NCBI RefSeq assembly: GCF_900230185.1
Contig: NZ_OCSR01000001.1
Location: 1,550,001 to 1,614,000 of the forward strand
Reading direction: 5' to 3'
Source: Burkholderia sp. OK233
Lineage (GTDB): Bacteria; Pseudomonadota; Gammaproteobacteria; Burkholderiales; Burkholderiaceae
Length of the DNA stretch: 64,000 bases
Shown: in pieces, positions 40,059 through 49,131 of the stretch
Numbering within the stretch: position 1 is the stretch's first letter
Layout of the letters: each line of letters opens with the position of its first letter
Notes under the pieces: model-generated
The model's database searches: none
What the model was told of the DNA's origin: nothing
Seen by the model: the letters and a program-made list of their open reading frames with translations, nothing else
Program-made: the position numbers and the translations under genes

Positions 40059-40346
40059 TCAGCCGACTCTTACACAGTCCCGGCTAGCGCGCTCATCCGA
40101 CGGCAATCGGCCACGAACGAAACTCCGTGGCCTGTTGCCACAGCTGACGTCAAACGCATCCAGCTGCAGCAATAGGCTGTCCAGCCCGCAAAGCTGAGCT
40201 CGAATCAGCTGAGGTGCGTCCAGGAGTCTATGGAGCCGCCAGCGCCAATACTGCGCAGGCAGTATAGGGCCGCACGGGCCACCAACCAGCGACGGCATCA
40301 TCACCCGCGCAAGATGCGCGATCTCCCTGTCAATCAACGTTTCCAT
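40059..40346 (-). CDS. Hypothetical protein, 95 aa
   Basis: The ATG at 40346 follows GGGTGG. METLIDREIAHLARVMMPSLVGGPCGPILPAQYWRWRLHRLLDAPQL has sensible helix-like composition, and LCGLDSLLLQLDAFD looks conserved in character. No family recognised and no clear partner. Confidence 0.45.
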   Translation of the reverse strand: METLIDREIAHLARVMMPSLVGGPCGPILPAQYWRWRLHRLLDAPQLIRAQLCGLDSLLLQLDAFDVSCGNRPRSFVRGRLPSDERASRDCVRVG

Positions 40347-40669
40347 AGGCCACCCCATGCACCTGTTTACGGCTGCTCGAATGGCCATTGGAATATTTAT
40401 CTGATCAATACTATGTCGGTTTTCGCTGCAGGCCAATTTATTTTGAGGGAGGTGCCAACTGGCTGTGGATGGCGGCGGCAATGCGTGGAGATCAGATACG
40501 AACACGGGCGAAATGAAGCGTTGTTGGCAAGGCACCCCGCCAGAAAAAAAAGCGCCGAGTTGCTATACCGCGACTCAGGAGTGACGCGATCCCCACGCGC
40601 CTAACGCAAGGCAATGCGAGGCAGAATCTTCGTCGTAGCAGCACAAGACCCATCATCGGCAGGGAAAAC
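40347..40669. other. 323-base gap without a recognised gene
   Basis: Lower GC than the neighbours, no convincing coding frame, hairpin or repeat seen. Confidence 0.4.
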
Positions 40670-40861
40670 ATGAATCGATCGATCATCGTTGTCGCGCTGA
40701 CGCTTGCCGGATGTGCATCACCGGCATTTTTTCGTGACCCCAAGACGGGGCAAGTGGCTCAATGCAATGCAACAACGATTGGAATTTTCCCGATCATCGC
40801 TCAACACGAGATTGACGATTGCGCAGCAGCTTATGGGCGCATGGGCTGGCAGAAGCAGTAA
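40670..40861 (+). CDS. Small lipoprotein, 63 aa
   Basis: MNRSIIVVALTLAGC gives a lipobox LAGC, with Cys15 the lipid site. The mature part FFRDPKTGQVAQCNATTIGIFPIIAQHEIDDCAAAYGRMGW has two further cysteines that may pair. A purine-rich site (CAGGGAAA) precedes the ATG. Similar small lipoproteins occur in Burkholderia with no known role. Confidence 0.65.
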   Translation: MNRSIIVVALTLAGCASPAFFRDPKTGQVAQCNATTIGIFPIIAQHEIDDCAAAYGRMGWQKQ

Positions 40862-40959
40862 AGCGGACTGGTGCATGGAAAAGCCGGCGCGTCCGGTGCA
40901 AAGGACAGACACGTGATCATCAGGATTGAAGTTTCGGATGCGGAACTCGAGGAAATGGA

Positions 40960-41295
40960 ATGCGCCTGATTGATGCCGCCCTGCCCAAAGATGTCATCGA
41001 ATTCTTCGAACGAGAAGCATCGTTTCTCGAGCTTGAGCAGCACTTCACCCGATCCGATCCGATCTTGATTCGTACTGCCGCCATTGCTGGCTTGCACGCA
41101 GGTGATCTCCTGAGTTCAGATCTAGTTACTCAGCTCTGGACGCTGAACTCCCGAATACAGCAGTATTCGCAACCGCTGACAACTCGTACCATGAGCCGGG
41201 GCACACTCACTGTTCGCGATCGCACGATGCCCATATGGCTTCGCGTCGATCCGCTTGCGCCTACCGGCCCAATATCGCGTCGACGCGGTTTTTGA
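40960..41295 (+). CDS. Weakly supported ORF, 111 aa
   Basis: MRLIDAALPKDVIEFFEREASFLELEQHF looks coding at its N-terminus, but the second half is arginine-rich and less convincing, and its end overlaps another doubtful ORF. A short GTG-started frame (40913-40969) overlaps its start. It may be a decayed gene. Confidence 0.3.
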   Translation: MRLIDAALPKDVIEFFEREASFLELEQHFTRSDPILIRTAAIAGLHAGDLLSSDLVTQLWTLNSRIQQYSQPLTTRTMSRGTLTVRDRTMPIWLRVDPLAPTGPISRRRGF

Positions 41296-41494
41296 TCTGC
41301 ACCGCGTCGAGCCCGATACCGTCCGTTTCTCCGGCGACAAGCAACGTGCCATGCTCGCCGGGAAGCCCGTGTAACTGGAGAAGTTCAGGAAGTTGAGTCT
41401 TACAGCATTCCTTGCTGCAAAACTGCACCTGCTTAACGATGGCATCGATATGCAATCGACCCTGCTCGTTCGGCTTCAACGCGCCCTGGGTCAT
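41261..41494 (-). CDS. Weakly supported ORF, 77 aa
   Basis: MTQGALKPNEQGRLHIDAIVKQVQFCSKECCKTQLPEL has a CSKECC cluster. No good ribosome site was seen. It overlaps the plus-strand ORF at 40,960. Only one of them is likely to be real. Confidence 0.3.
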   Translation of the reverse strand: MTQGALKPNEQGRLHIDAIVKQVQFCSKECCKTQLPELLQLHGLPGEHGTLLVAGETDGIGLDAVQIKNRVDAILGR

Positions 41495-41821
41495 CGATGC
41501 CGCTACTGCCGATAATCGTTGTCAGCGTCCCGCTTTGGCGCCGCAAGGTGCCGCCAAATCGCCTGTTCGGCTTCCTCACAGCGCGTACCCTCTCCAGCGC
41601 AAGGCAAGGGCGCGGTACGGCACCAACCGACCACGGGTTGACAGCACCGGTACGCGGTGTCTATTCATTCCCTCGTATAACGCAAGTTGGCTCCGAAGGA
41701 CGCTCGCCTGGCGCGCGGTCAGATCGCTGCCGGGCCGCGAGATGAATCACCTCGGGGTGCCGGAACGTCTCAGACATGAGACATCAAGGCCACGTGTATT
41801 CGTGTCACTACCTCGGGCCTG
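41495..41821. other. 327-base gap without a recognised gene
   Basis: Only overlapping arginine-rich shadow frames; nothing with a ribosome site or a family likeness was seen. Confidence 0.4.
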
Positions 41822-42268
41822 TCACGACTGGCATGACGCCGCTGGATCCCATCGTCCCTGCGCTGCCAGCGCGTGATTCCGGCCTCGCGCCTCCTGCGCC
41901 AATTCATCGCGATAACGCTGCGCGATCGTAAACCCGCGCCGCGCGCCGGGTCCTAGAGCCACCTGGAACAGCGTGCGCTCGGTGCGGCCAAACTCGCGCA
42001 AGCCTGCGGCGAGCCTGCTCTGCCGCGGACAGGCACTGAACTTTCGCAGGAGGCTCGAGGCCGTCACCTTGCCCTGCTGGTCCGCAAGAAGCCATGTTCC
42101 AATGTCGCAACGTTTCTCGCCGATCGGGTTCGCGAAAAAAGTGGGAATTCCAGGTAATCCACCCCGCATCCTGTTTAACCCAAATGACAGGATTTTCGTC
42201 GTATCCGTTACCCAGGGCCGGTCATGGCCGATTTCTGGTTTGCGAATACTTGTTACGAGCTGTCGCAC
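41822..42268 (-). pseudogene. Tn3-family transposase remnant
   Basis: ASSLLRKFSACPRQSRLAAGLREFGRTERTLF closely follows the conserved TnpA stretch (LLRKLxSYPRQNxLAxALRExGRxERTLF). The next expected block (NKGEARNALARAVFFNRLGE) is absent and the reading drifts into unrelated arginine-rich sequence. So only a central-to-C-terminal fragment remains. No terminal inverted repeats were found. Confidence 0.6.
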
Positions 42269-42867
42269 GACTGCAACGATCTTGTCGCCAGACGACTTTT
42301 CGGAAACGGTCTATTGGCCGCCCCCCCGCATGATTCGGCGTCTTCGAGGCACCTGGCCCACTCCTTGCATTTACTTCGCTCGTCTAGTCGACGACATGGC
42401 GGCGGGTGCGAAGCAACAATAGGGAAGTCCGGTTGCATCGCATTCGATGTCAATGTTACGGGGGTTTTTCATCGACACGCGACCCGCGCTTCGGCGCGCA
42501 GGGAACGGCAGGAAGAACAAGTTGACTGGCAATGAGAAATACGGGGAGAAATAAAACATGTGGTTATTCATTTCTGTTCGGACGGGGTCGCGATTTGCCG
42601 CGCACATCGCATCCCGCGTTCCGACGCCTCACATCGCAATCAGACGAGATATGTCGCTGACGGACCACCCGGCGCATTGCCGGCGGGGTACGACAGGACA
42701 ACCCTGGAACATGACTGGCACCGAGCCACTTCAGGTTCGTGCCCAACCGTTTTCTCACGCAGCGGTTGGGTCATATTTCTTGTAACACCCGTAGCAAGGC
42801 AGCACGTCGTATCAACCTGCAGTTATCCGATGTTATTTACGTTAGTAGTCCAAATGGAGAATTAATC
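42269..42867. other. 599-base leader region before the first pilin gene
   Basis: No convincing gene. It should hold the promoter of the pilin genes, but no clear sigma-70 or sigma-54 (GG-N10-GC) motif could be picked out by eye. Confidence 0.4.
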
Positions 42868-43044
42868 ATGAAATCGTTCATCAACAGCGCTAAGGCATTC
42901 ATTCGTGACGAAGACGGCGTGACTGCCATCGAGTATGGCCTGATCGCGACGCTTGTCGGCGTGGCGATCATCGTGGGAGCGGGGCTTCTCGGCACTGCAC
43001 TCAACAAGACTTTCACCGATCTCGCCACCAAGCTCAACTACTGA
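42868..43044 (+). CDS. Flp/Fap-type pilin, copy 1
   Basis: 58 residues: MKSFINSAKAFIRDEDG, then VTAIEYGLIATLVGVAIIVGAGLLG. The leader ends in Gly17, and Glu and Tyr follow at mature positions 5 and 6, the Flp signature for cleavage by the TadV prepilin peptidase. It is the major subunit of a thin adhesive pilus. GGAGA precedes the ATG. Confidence 0.92.
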   Translation: MKSFINSAKAFIRDEDGVTAIEYGLIATLVGVAIIVGAGLLGTALNKTFTDLATKLNY

Positions 43045-43164
43045 TGCGTACACCACGCTAGCCGCAGCAGTTCAGCGCGAGTCGAGACCAGGCATCACCG
43101 CTTCGCAGCTAGTCAGAAAAATGGTGTTTCGTAAAACTTAAGCAATCCAAATGGAGAATTTTTC

Positions 43165-43341
43165 ATGAAATCGATCATTAACAGCGCTAAATCATTCATT
43201 CGCGATGAAGACGGCGTCACCGCTATCGAGTATGGCCTGATCGCCACGCTTGTCGGCGTGGCGATCATTGTCGGGGCTGGGCTTCTGGGCACGGCGCTCA
43301 ACAAAACCTTCACCGATCTCGCGACCAAGCTCAATTACTGA
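43165..43341 (+). CDS. Flp pilin, copy 2
   Basis: 58 residues, differing from copy 1 at only two positions (F4I, A10S), both in the cleaved leader, so the mature pilins are identical. The upstream CCAAATGGAGAAT leader is also shared with copy 1, so the duplication took the ribosome site with it. Confidence 0.92.
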   Translation: MKSIINSAKSFIRDEDGVTAIEYGLIATLVGVAIIVGAGLLGTALNKTFTDLATKLNY

Positions 43342-43504
43342 GGCGGTCCTGAGGTGGCCATTGCGGTCCTTATAGCGAAAGGTGCCGACGGACGAACCGC
43401 TTTGTCGATTCGTCCTCGCACCGCCGCTTCGCAGCAGGCCCGGTCGGCCCCCGTGTAATCAGTCAACTTCATTTGGGTTGGCGATCCGAAGAGGAGAGTT
43501 CGTC

Positions 43505-43681
43505 ATGAAATCGTTACTCAATCGCAGCAGAGCGTTCATTCGCGATGAAGACGGCGTCACCGCCATCGAGTATGGCCTGATTGCGACGCTGGTGGCCGTT
43601 TCCATCATCGTCGGGGCTGGGCTTCTGGGTACCTCGCTCAACAAGATGTTCACGGACATCGCAGCACTGTTCACTTATTGA
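43505..43681 (+). CDS. Flp pilin, copy 3 (diverged)
   Basis: 58 residues: MKSLLNRSRAFIRDEDG, then the same VTAIEYGLIATLV helix start, but with AVSIIVGAGLLGTSLNKMFTDIAALFTY. It differs from copies 1 and 2 in both leader and C-terminus, so it may be a minor or specialised subunit. RBS GAGGAGAG. Confidence 0.9.
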   Translation: MKSLLNRSRAFIRDEDGVTAIEYGLIATLVAVSIIVGAGLLGTSLNKMFTDIAALFTY

Positions 43682-43805
43682 AGCCGCGCGGAGCCAGCCT
43701 TATCAGCTCCCTGAAAAGGCGATCGCGATGGACGAATCGCTGTTGTCGTTTCACCTCGTCAATCGTTCTTTCACGCCCCGCTGACCATATCGAAGAGGCC
43801 TTGAC

Positions 43806-44351
43806 ATGTTTATTGCCGCGTATGCACCACCACCGGTTGCGCCATGTGTGATCGCGCTGGTGATCGCAGCTGCAAGCACAGATCTCCAGTGCCGGCGCAT
43901 TCCTAACATGCTGGTCGCGTCCGGTCTGGTCGGCGCGCTTTTTGTGCAGTGCTGGCTGAGCGGGATTCCGGCGGGCGCCACGGCGTGGCTCACTGGGGCT
44001 GCTGTCGGCTTCGGGCTGTTTATGCCGTTCTATCTGTTGCGCGGAATGGCTGCGGGCGACGTCAAGCTGCTCGCGATGATCGGTGCATGGATCGGACCGC
44101 TGCTCGTGTTTTACGCCGCACTGGCCACATGTCTGATCGGCGGCGTGTGGGTATTGACGCTGACTGCGCGACGCCGTCAGTTGACGAAGGTGCTGACGAA
44201 TCTTTTTGTGCTGGCTCACCCCGCATTTCGCGGCGGCGGTATCCAAGGACGCGGCGCTCAACCCGCCTCGATCGAGTCGGTCGGGTCGGTGCCGTACGGC
44301 GTCGCGATTGCCGCAGGAACGGTAGTCGTGCTGCTGACAGCAGCGGTATAG
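43806..44351 (+). CDS. tadV: Prepilin peptidase TadV/CpaA
   Basis: 181 residues, membrane aspartyl protease of the A24 family. The two catalytic aspartates are in AASTDLQCRRIPN and AAGDVKLLAMIGAW. It cleaves the leaders of the Flp pilins and the TadE/F pseudopilins. Direct neighbour of the pilin genes. Confidence 0.9.
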   Translation: MFIAAYAPPPVAPCVIALVIAAASTDLQCRRIPNMLVASGLVGALFVQCWLSGIPAGATAWLTGAAVGFGLFMPFYLLRGMAAGDVKLLAMIGAWIGPLLVFYAALATCLIGGVWVLTLTARRRQLTKVLTNLFVLAHPAFRGGGIQGRGAQPASIESVGSVPYGVAIAAGTVVVLLTAAV

Positions 44352-44454
44352 CTGGAAAACAAAGGGTAGCCCGGACAAGGTTCCGGACATCCGAATCATA
44401 TTTCGAGCGGCGCACCATCACAGGTGGCGTGCCGCAACCGGGGAGGCAAAGAAA

Positions 44455-45855
44455 ATGGACGACTACAGCACAGAAGCGGTCCGCCCAGCGCACGTCAGGC
44501 GCCTGTATGAGTCCTCGTCCGCAGGCGCTCGCCATGCGCAACCGCCCGTGGCCATCCTGCGCGCACCACGCAGTCTTGCAGAAACCGGGCTGGATCCGAT
44601 GCTCGTTCCGCAACTGGTGCTCAAGTCGACTTTGCTCAACGGAAAATCGTCGCTCGGCGATCTGGCCAGGCGGCACTGTCTGACAACGCAGGTGCTCGAC
44701 GAGACGGTCAGCTTCCTCGTGCGGGAGCACCTCGTTGAAATTATGTATCGCGGTGCGACCGACGTTGACGTCCAATTGCGCCTGACGGACGCAGGGCGCA
44801 CCTTCGCCGCTGCCGAAGCGGCTCGCTGCGCCTATTGCGGTCCCGCGCCAGTCTCGCTCGATAGCTATCTGGAGGTGATTCGCACCTATTCCGTGCGACG
44901 GCTGCGCGTCACGCAGTACGAAGTGCGCGCGGCATTCGCGGGCATCGTTGTCGACGAGTCTTTGCTCGACTCGGCAGTGGCCGCGCTTAATGCCGGCCGC
45001 CCGTTGATGCTCTATGGCCCTGCTGGCAGCGGCAAGAGTTTCCTCGCCGAACGCCTGGGCGACCTGCTGCAGGGCTCGGTGCCGGTGCCGTACGCCCTTC
45101 ATGTGCACGGGGAAATCATCCAGCTTCACGACCCGCTGGTTCATTACGACGCGAACCCCGATGACCTGCCCAATGTGGCTGACCGGCGCTGGCGCATATG
45201 CAAACGACCGGTGGTCATTTCTGGTGGTGAGCTGACCCTGGCGATGCTCGATCTCCAATACAACACGAACAGCGGTCTGTATCAGGCCCCCCCGCATATG
45301 AAGGCCAACATGGGTCTGTATGTCGTCGACGATCTGGGCCGCCAGCGCGTTGCGCCAGCGGACCTGCTGAATCGCTGGATCATCCCGCTCGATCGCGGTG
45401 TCGATCAGTTCTCACTGGAGTCCGGCGCCCGTTTCCTCGTGCCATTCGACGTATGGCCGGTGTTCTCCAGCAACCTCGCGCCCGCCGAACTCGACGACGA
45501 CGCATTCCTGCGCAGACTTGGCTCAAAGCTCCATGTCGGCCCGCTCAGCATCGACGACTATCGCCGCGTATTCGAGGCCCGATGTGCGTCGCTGCAACTG
45601 GAGGCTGACGCGAGCGTTTTCGACTACCTGGTTCACGACCTGCACGTACGGACAGGAACGCCTTTTCTTGCGTGCTACCCCCATGACCTGCTCGCCGTGC
45701 TTTGCGCATACACGCGCTATCACGACGCCCCGCCTGTCGTCACCATCCACGGGTTGGCGCACGCATGGCACAACTACTTCGGCGGCGGCCCCGAACACGA
45801 TCATGTCGCACCGCTTGCCGCCGAGCGGACGGGTCGACGGTACGCCGGTGCTTGA
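44455..45855 (+). CDS. AAA+ ATPase with winged-helix-like N-terminus, in the Tad locus
   Basis: 466 residues. Residues about 45-120 (LVPQLVLKSTLLNGKSSLGDLARRHCLTTQVLDETVSFLVREHLVEI) look like a winged helix-turn-helix. CAYCGP follows. An AAA+ core then has Walker A GPAGSGKS (188-195), Walker B LYVVDD (288-293), a sensor-1-like FSSN (to 340) and a probable arginine finger at R353/R354. The arrangement resembles MoxR-like ATPases. It is not one of the standard Tad components (TadA and TadZ are both present). It lies between TadV and CpaB with the same orientation. Possible roles are chaperone-like remodelling of the pilus machine or nucleotide-linked regulation. Confidence 0.75.
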   Translation: MDDYSTEAVRPAHVRRLYESSSAGARHAQPPVAILRAPRSLAETGLDPMLVPQLVLKSTLLNGKSSLGDLARRHCLTTQVLDETVSFLVREHLVEIMYRGATDVDVQLRLTDAGRTFAAAEAARCAYCGPAPVSLDSYLEVIRTYSVRRLRVTQYEVRAAFAGIVVDESLLDSAVAALNAGRPLMLYGPAGSGKSFLAERLGDLLQGSVPVPYALHVHGEIIQLHDPLVHYDANPDDLPNVADRRWRICKRPVVISGGELTLAMLDLQYNTNSGLYQAPPHMKANMGLYVVDDLGRQRVAPADLLNRWIIPLDRGVDQFSLESGARFLVPFDVWPVFSSNLAPAELDDDAFLRRLGSKLHVGPLSIDDYRRVFEARCASLQLEADASVFDYLVHDLHVRTGTPFLACYPHDLLAVLCAYTRYHDAPPVVTIHGLAHAWHNYFGGGPEHDHVAPLAAERTGRRYAGA

Positions 45856-45893
45856 CCCGGACCTGCTGCACGAACTCACGAAGGAGTATCACC

Positions 45894-46733
45894 ATGAGAA
45901 ATAGTCGCGCTGTTGTGATGTTAGGAATGGCCCTGCTGGCTGGGGTCACCGCTGTGGGCTTCGCGTCCCGATGGCTGTTGCAGACGTCGTCGTCAGCCCT
46001 CACACCGGTAGCTGTCGTCACTGGCGACGTGGGCCTCGGTCAACCACTCAATCCGAACCTGGTCCACATCGTGAGCTGGCCTAGCGGAAGTGTCCCGCCC
46101 GGTGCATTCAAGGATGCCAAGGCGCTGGAAGGCCGTGTCGTACGGACGAGCCTCGAACGCGGCGAGCCCGTGACCGAGTCAAAGCTTGCGCCGCTCGGCA
46201 CGCGAGGCGGTCTGTCCGCAGTGATCGGCGAAGGCCGGCGGGCGATCACGGTGCGCGTGAACGACGTGGTTGGCGTCGCGGGCTTCGCGCTGCCGGGCAA
46301 CTATGTCGATGTGATCGTCAACACGCAGGAACCCGGGAGCAAGGGCGACTCGCAGCAGAGTATCTCGAAGATCGTCCTCGAAAAGATCCTGGTGCTCGCG
46401 GTCGCCCAACAGGTGAGCCGGGACGACACGCAACCGAAAGTGGTCAACGCAGTAACGCTGGAAGTCACGCCGGATCAGGCGGAAAAACTCGACCTCGCGC
46501 GCAGTGTGGGCAGCCTGTCACTGGTACTGCGCAACCAGGTCGACAATCACACACTGCCTACAGACGGCGCGACCAAGATCACGCTTCTCGGCAAGCCTGT
46601 TGCAGCAGTGCCGGCTTCGGCGGCCGTCGCACCGCCTGTCCCGACACGCGTGAAATACAGTGCCCGCCCGGCTGTCAGGCGCAACTGTATCGGCGTGCTG
46701 TCGGGCACGCAGGGTAGTCAGGAATGCTTTTAA
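45894..46733 (+). CDS. cpaB: Flp pilus assembly protein CpaB/RcpC
   Basis: 279 residues. Begins MRNSRAVVMLGMALLAGVTAV (membrane anchor) after AAGGAG. The SAF-type domain (LTPVAVVTGDVGLGQPLNPNLVHIVSWPSG) and the following GRRAITVRVNDVVGVAGFALPGNYVDVIV are the CpaB signature. It supports secretin assembly in the periplasm. Confidence 0.92.
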   Translation: MRNSRAVVMLGMALLAGVTAVGFASRWLLQTSSSALTPVAVVTGDVGLGQPLNPNLVHIVSWPSGSVPPGAFKDAKALEGRVVRTSLERGEPVTESKLAPLGTRGGLSAVIGEGRRAITVRVNDVVGVAGFALPGNYVDVIVNTQEPGSKGDSQQSISKIVLEKILVLAVAQQVSRDDTQPKVVNAVTLEVTPDQAEKLDLARSVGSLSLVLRNQVDNHTLPTDGATKITLLGKPVAAVPASAAVAPPVPTRVKYSARPAVRRNCIGVLSGTQGSQECF

Positions 46734-46851
46734 TCATAATTTGTGACCAGATGAGCCGGGGGCCAAGGGCCGGGGACCGGGTGCACGATGTCTGTCGCTA
46801 TAGCGTCCAGCATCAGCGGTCAACTCGCTGTGAGCAACAGGGGATAACGAG

Positions 46852-48759
46852 ATGAAAACGAATCAACGAAATGCAGTCGGCGGTCGCGCGCTTTGCACGA
46901 TGCTGCTGACCACTACGGTGTGCGCGTCATTAGTGGGCGCACAGGGCGCGCATGCGCAGGAGGCGGTCGAGACGGGCGGACTCGCCAGGATGGGCTCGGC
47001 GCCGCTGCCTCAGGGTCATGGCCCGGTGCAGATGACGATCAGCATGAATGCGGCGCCCGCGCAGGCAGCGGGCGGGATGCAGGGTGCTGCCGCGCGAGGA
47101 CCAGCGTGCACCCGCACGCAGTCCGAACAACGCACGGTGGTTGTGCCCGTCGGCAAGTCGACACTGATGCAAACGGCCGAGCCGGTGCGCAATCGTACGC
47201 TGGGCAACCCGCAGGTCGCCCAGGCGACCATGGTTTCGCCGCAAACGCTCTATGTCATTGGTCTGGCCGTCGGCACGACGAACATGATCGTGCAAGGCAA
47301 GAGCGGCACATGCGAGGTGATCGACGTCGTCGTGAACGCCGATTCGGGCGGCTTGCAGACCTCGCTGTCGCAACTGATGCCAGAAGAACCAGGCATTCGT
47401 GTCGCAACGGTCGCCGGCGATCTGGTCCTTGCCGGCCACGTGTCCGGCGCGCAGGCGGCGGAACGGGCGCAGGACATTGCCAAGGCCTATGCGCGCAGCG
47501 CAACGGCCAGTAATGGCGCCGGCAACGGCGCGGCCGCAGGAAAAACTGCCAGCGTGCTGAACATGATGACCGTCGATTCGCCGCAGCAGGTGATGCTGGA
47601 AGTCAAGGTTGCGGAAGTCTCGAAAACACTGCTCAACCAGATAGGCGCAGCGGTGAATATCCAGGGCGGGTTCGGCTCGTGGAGCGGCGCATTGATCAGC
47701 AGCCTGCTCGCGGGTGTATCGAGCATCGTGGACGTCAACAAGTCCAACAACCGGCCATTCAACGTTGCGATCGACGCCCAGCACGGTGACAACCTCGTGA
47801 AAATTCTCGCTGAGCCGAATCTGGTCACGTTGAGCGGTCAGGAGGCGACGTTCCTTGCCGGCGGCAAGGTGTTTATTCCGATTCCGCAAAGCAACGTCAA
47901 CGGCGTAGCGACGATCACGCTGCAGGAAGAGGAGTTCGGCGTCGGGCTGAAGTTCACGCCTACCGTGCTTGCCGGCGGACGTATCAATCTGAAGGTCGCG
48001 CCAGAAGTCTCCGAACTGTCGTCGACCGGTGTCACGGTGGGCGCGACCAATACCAACAACATCACGATTCTGCCGCTGATCACGACACGCCGGGCATCGA
48101 CCACGGTACAGATGAACGATGGCGAGAGCTTCGCGATCGGCGGTCTGATCAAGAGCAACGCGTCGGGCACGCTGAAGGCGATTCCGGGCGTCGGCGAAGT
48201 ACCCGTGCTCGGTGCGCTGTTCCGAAGCACCTCGTACCAGCAGGACCGGACCGAACTGGTGTTCATTATCACGCCGCACCTCGTCAAGCCGGTGCAGACG
48301 GCCTCGACTCTGCCGCTGCCGACCGACAGCTTTTCGACACCTAACGAAGCGGACACCTACCTGATGGGCAACATGGAGGGTCGCGGAGCAGCCCGCAAAG
48401 CACCCGCCTCGGCGCCCGCGCAGCCGTCCGTCGCACCTGCACCGGCCCAGCAGGCTCCGGCACCAGCTGCGGCACCTGCCGCGACCCCCGCACAGGTACC
48501 CGCGCCGACGCGCGAGCCTACTCAGGCAACACGGGAGGTCGCCGCCGCACGTGAAGAACCGCCAGTCAGCCACGCCGCACCCATCCCGGAGACGAACAGC
48601 ACGCCGCTGCCCGAGCCTCAGGTCGGCTCGCCGGCCGCACAGGCGGACCAACTTGGCGCCCGCATCGCGCGCGTCGAAGCGGAGGCTGCGCAGATTGCCG
48701 CGCGTCAACGGCAGCAGTACGAAAAGCAGCCGTCGTCGTCCGCTCCCGTCCAGAACTGA
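46852..48759 (+). CDS. cpaC: Outer-membrane secretin CpaC/RcpA
   Basis: 635 residues with a signal peptide. An N0-like STN region (VVVPVGKSTLMQTAEPVRNRTLGNPQVAQATMVSPQTLYVIGLAVGTTNMIV) and an N1/BON-like domain precede the secretin domain (about 245-490: VMLEVKVAEVSKTLLNQIGAAV through TELVFIITPHLVKP). About 120 residues of Pro/Ala/Gln-rich tail end the protein. It forms the pilus exit channel. Confidence 0.93.
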   Translation: MKTNQRNAVGGRALCTMLLTTTVCASLVGAQGAHAQEAVETGGLARMGSAPLPQGHGPVQMTISMNAAPAQAAGGMQGAAARGPACTRTQSEQRTVVVPVGKSTLMQTAEPVRNRTLGNPQVAQATMVSPQTLYVIGLAVGTTNMIVQGKSGTCEVIDVVVNADSGGLQTSLSQLMPEEPGIRVATVAGDLVLAGHVSGAQAAERAQDIAKAYARSATASNGAGNGAAAGKTASVLNMMTVDSPQQVMLEVKVAEVSKTLLNQIGAAVNIQGGFGSWSGALISSLLAGVSSIVDVNKSNNRPFNVAIDAQHGDNLVKILAEPNLVTLSGQEATFLAGGKVFIPIPQSNVNGVATITLQEEEFGVGLKFTPTVLAGGRINLKVAPEVSELSSTGVTVGATNTNNITILPLITTRRASTTVQMNDGESFAIGGLIKSNASGTLKAIPGVGEVPVLGALFRSTSYQQDRTELVFIITPHLVKPVQTASTLPLPTDSFSTPNEADTYLMGNMEGRGAARKAPASAPAQPSVAPAPAQQAPAPAAAPAATPAQVPAPTREPTQATREVAAAREEPPVSHAAPIPETNSTPLPEPQVGSPAAQADQLGARIARVEAEAAQIAARQRQQYEKQPSSSAPVQN

Positions 48760-48779
48760 AGTCCGATCAGGAGAACATC

Positions 48780-49109
48780 ATGAACATTCGATACATTCCC
48801 GCGCTGCGCTGCGCAGCGGCGCTCGCGTCGGCCTGCGTCGCACTGGGCGGCTGCGTGCAGACAACGCCCTTGTGGGACAGCCACTTCGGCGACGCCGTCC
48901 GGACCGTTACCCAGGCGCAGATCATCGATCCTGACGCCGCGACCCGCAATCCTTCCACCAACGGCGTCGACGGCAAGGCAGCCGTCGCGGCGATGGCCAA
49001 CTACAACGCGTCGTTCCAGCAGCCCGCGCCTTCCGCCAATGCGTTCGTGATCGGCGTCGGCGGCAGCGGCAGTGGTGCGGCCATGGCCGCGCCGTCTGGC
49101 AGCCAGTAG
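48780..49109 (+). CDS. Tad-locus lipoprotein, 109 aa
   Basis: Signal with lipobox LGGC (Cys25), then TTPLWDSHFGDAVRTVTQAQIIDPDAATRNPSTNGVDGKAA. This VRxxxxxQxxxPDAxxxxxxxxGxDG pattern occurs in small lipoproteins next to secretins of Tad loci. It stands where RcpB or CpaD sits in other systems, and may help place the secretin. Confidence 0.8.
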   Translation: MNIRYIPALRCAAALASACVALGGCVQTTPLWDSHFGDAVRTVTQAQIIDPDAATRNPSTNGVDGKAAVAAMANYNASFQQPAPSANAFVIGVGGSGSGAAMAAPSGSQ

Positions 49110-49131
49110 ACACATTCGAGCCGAGGGCATC

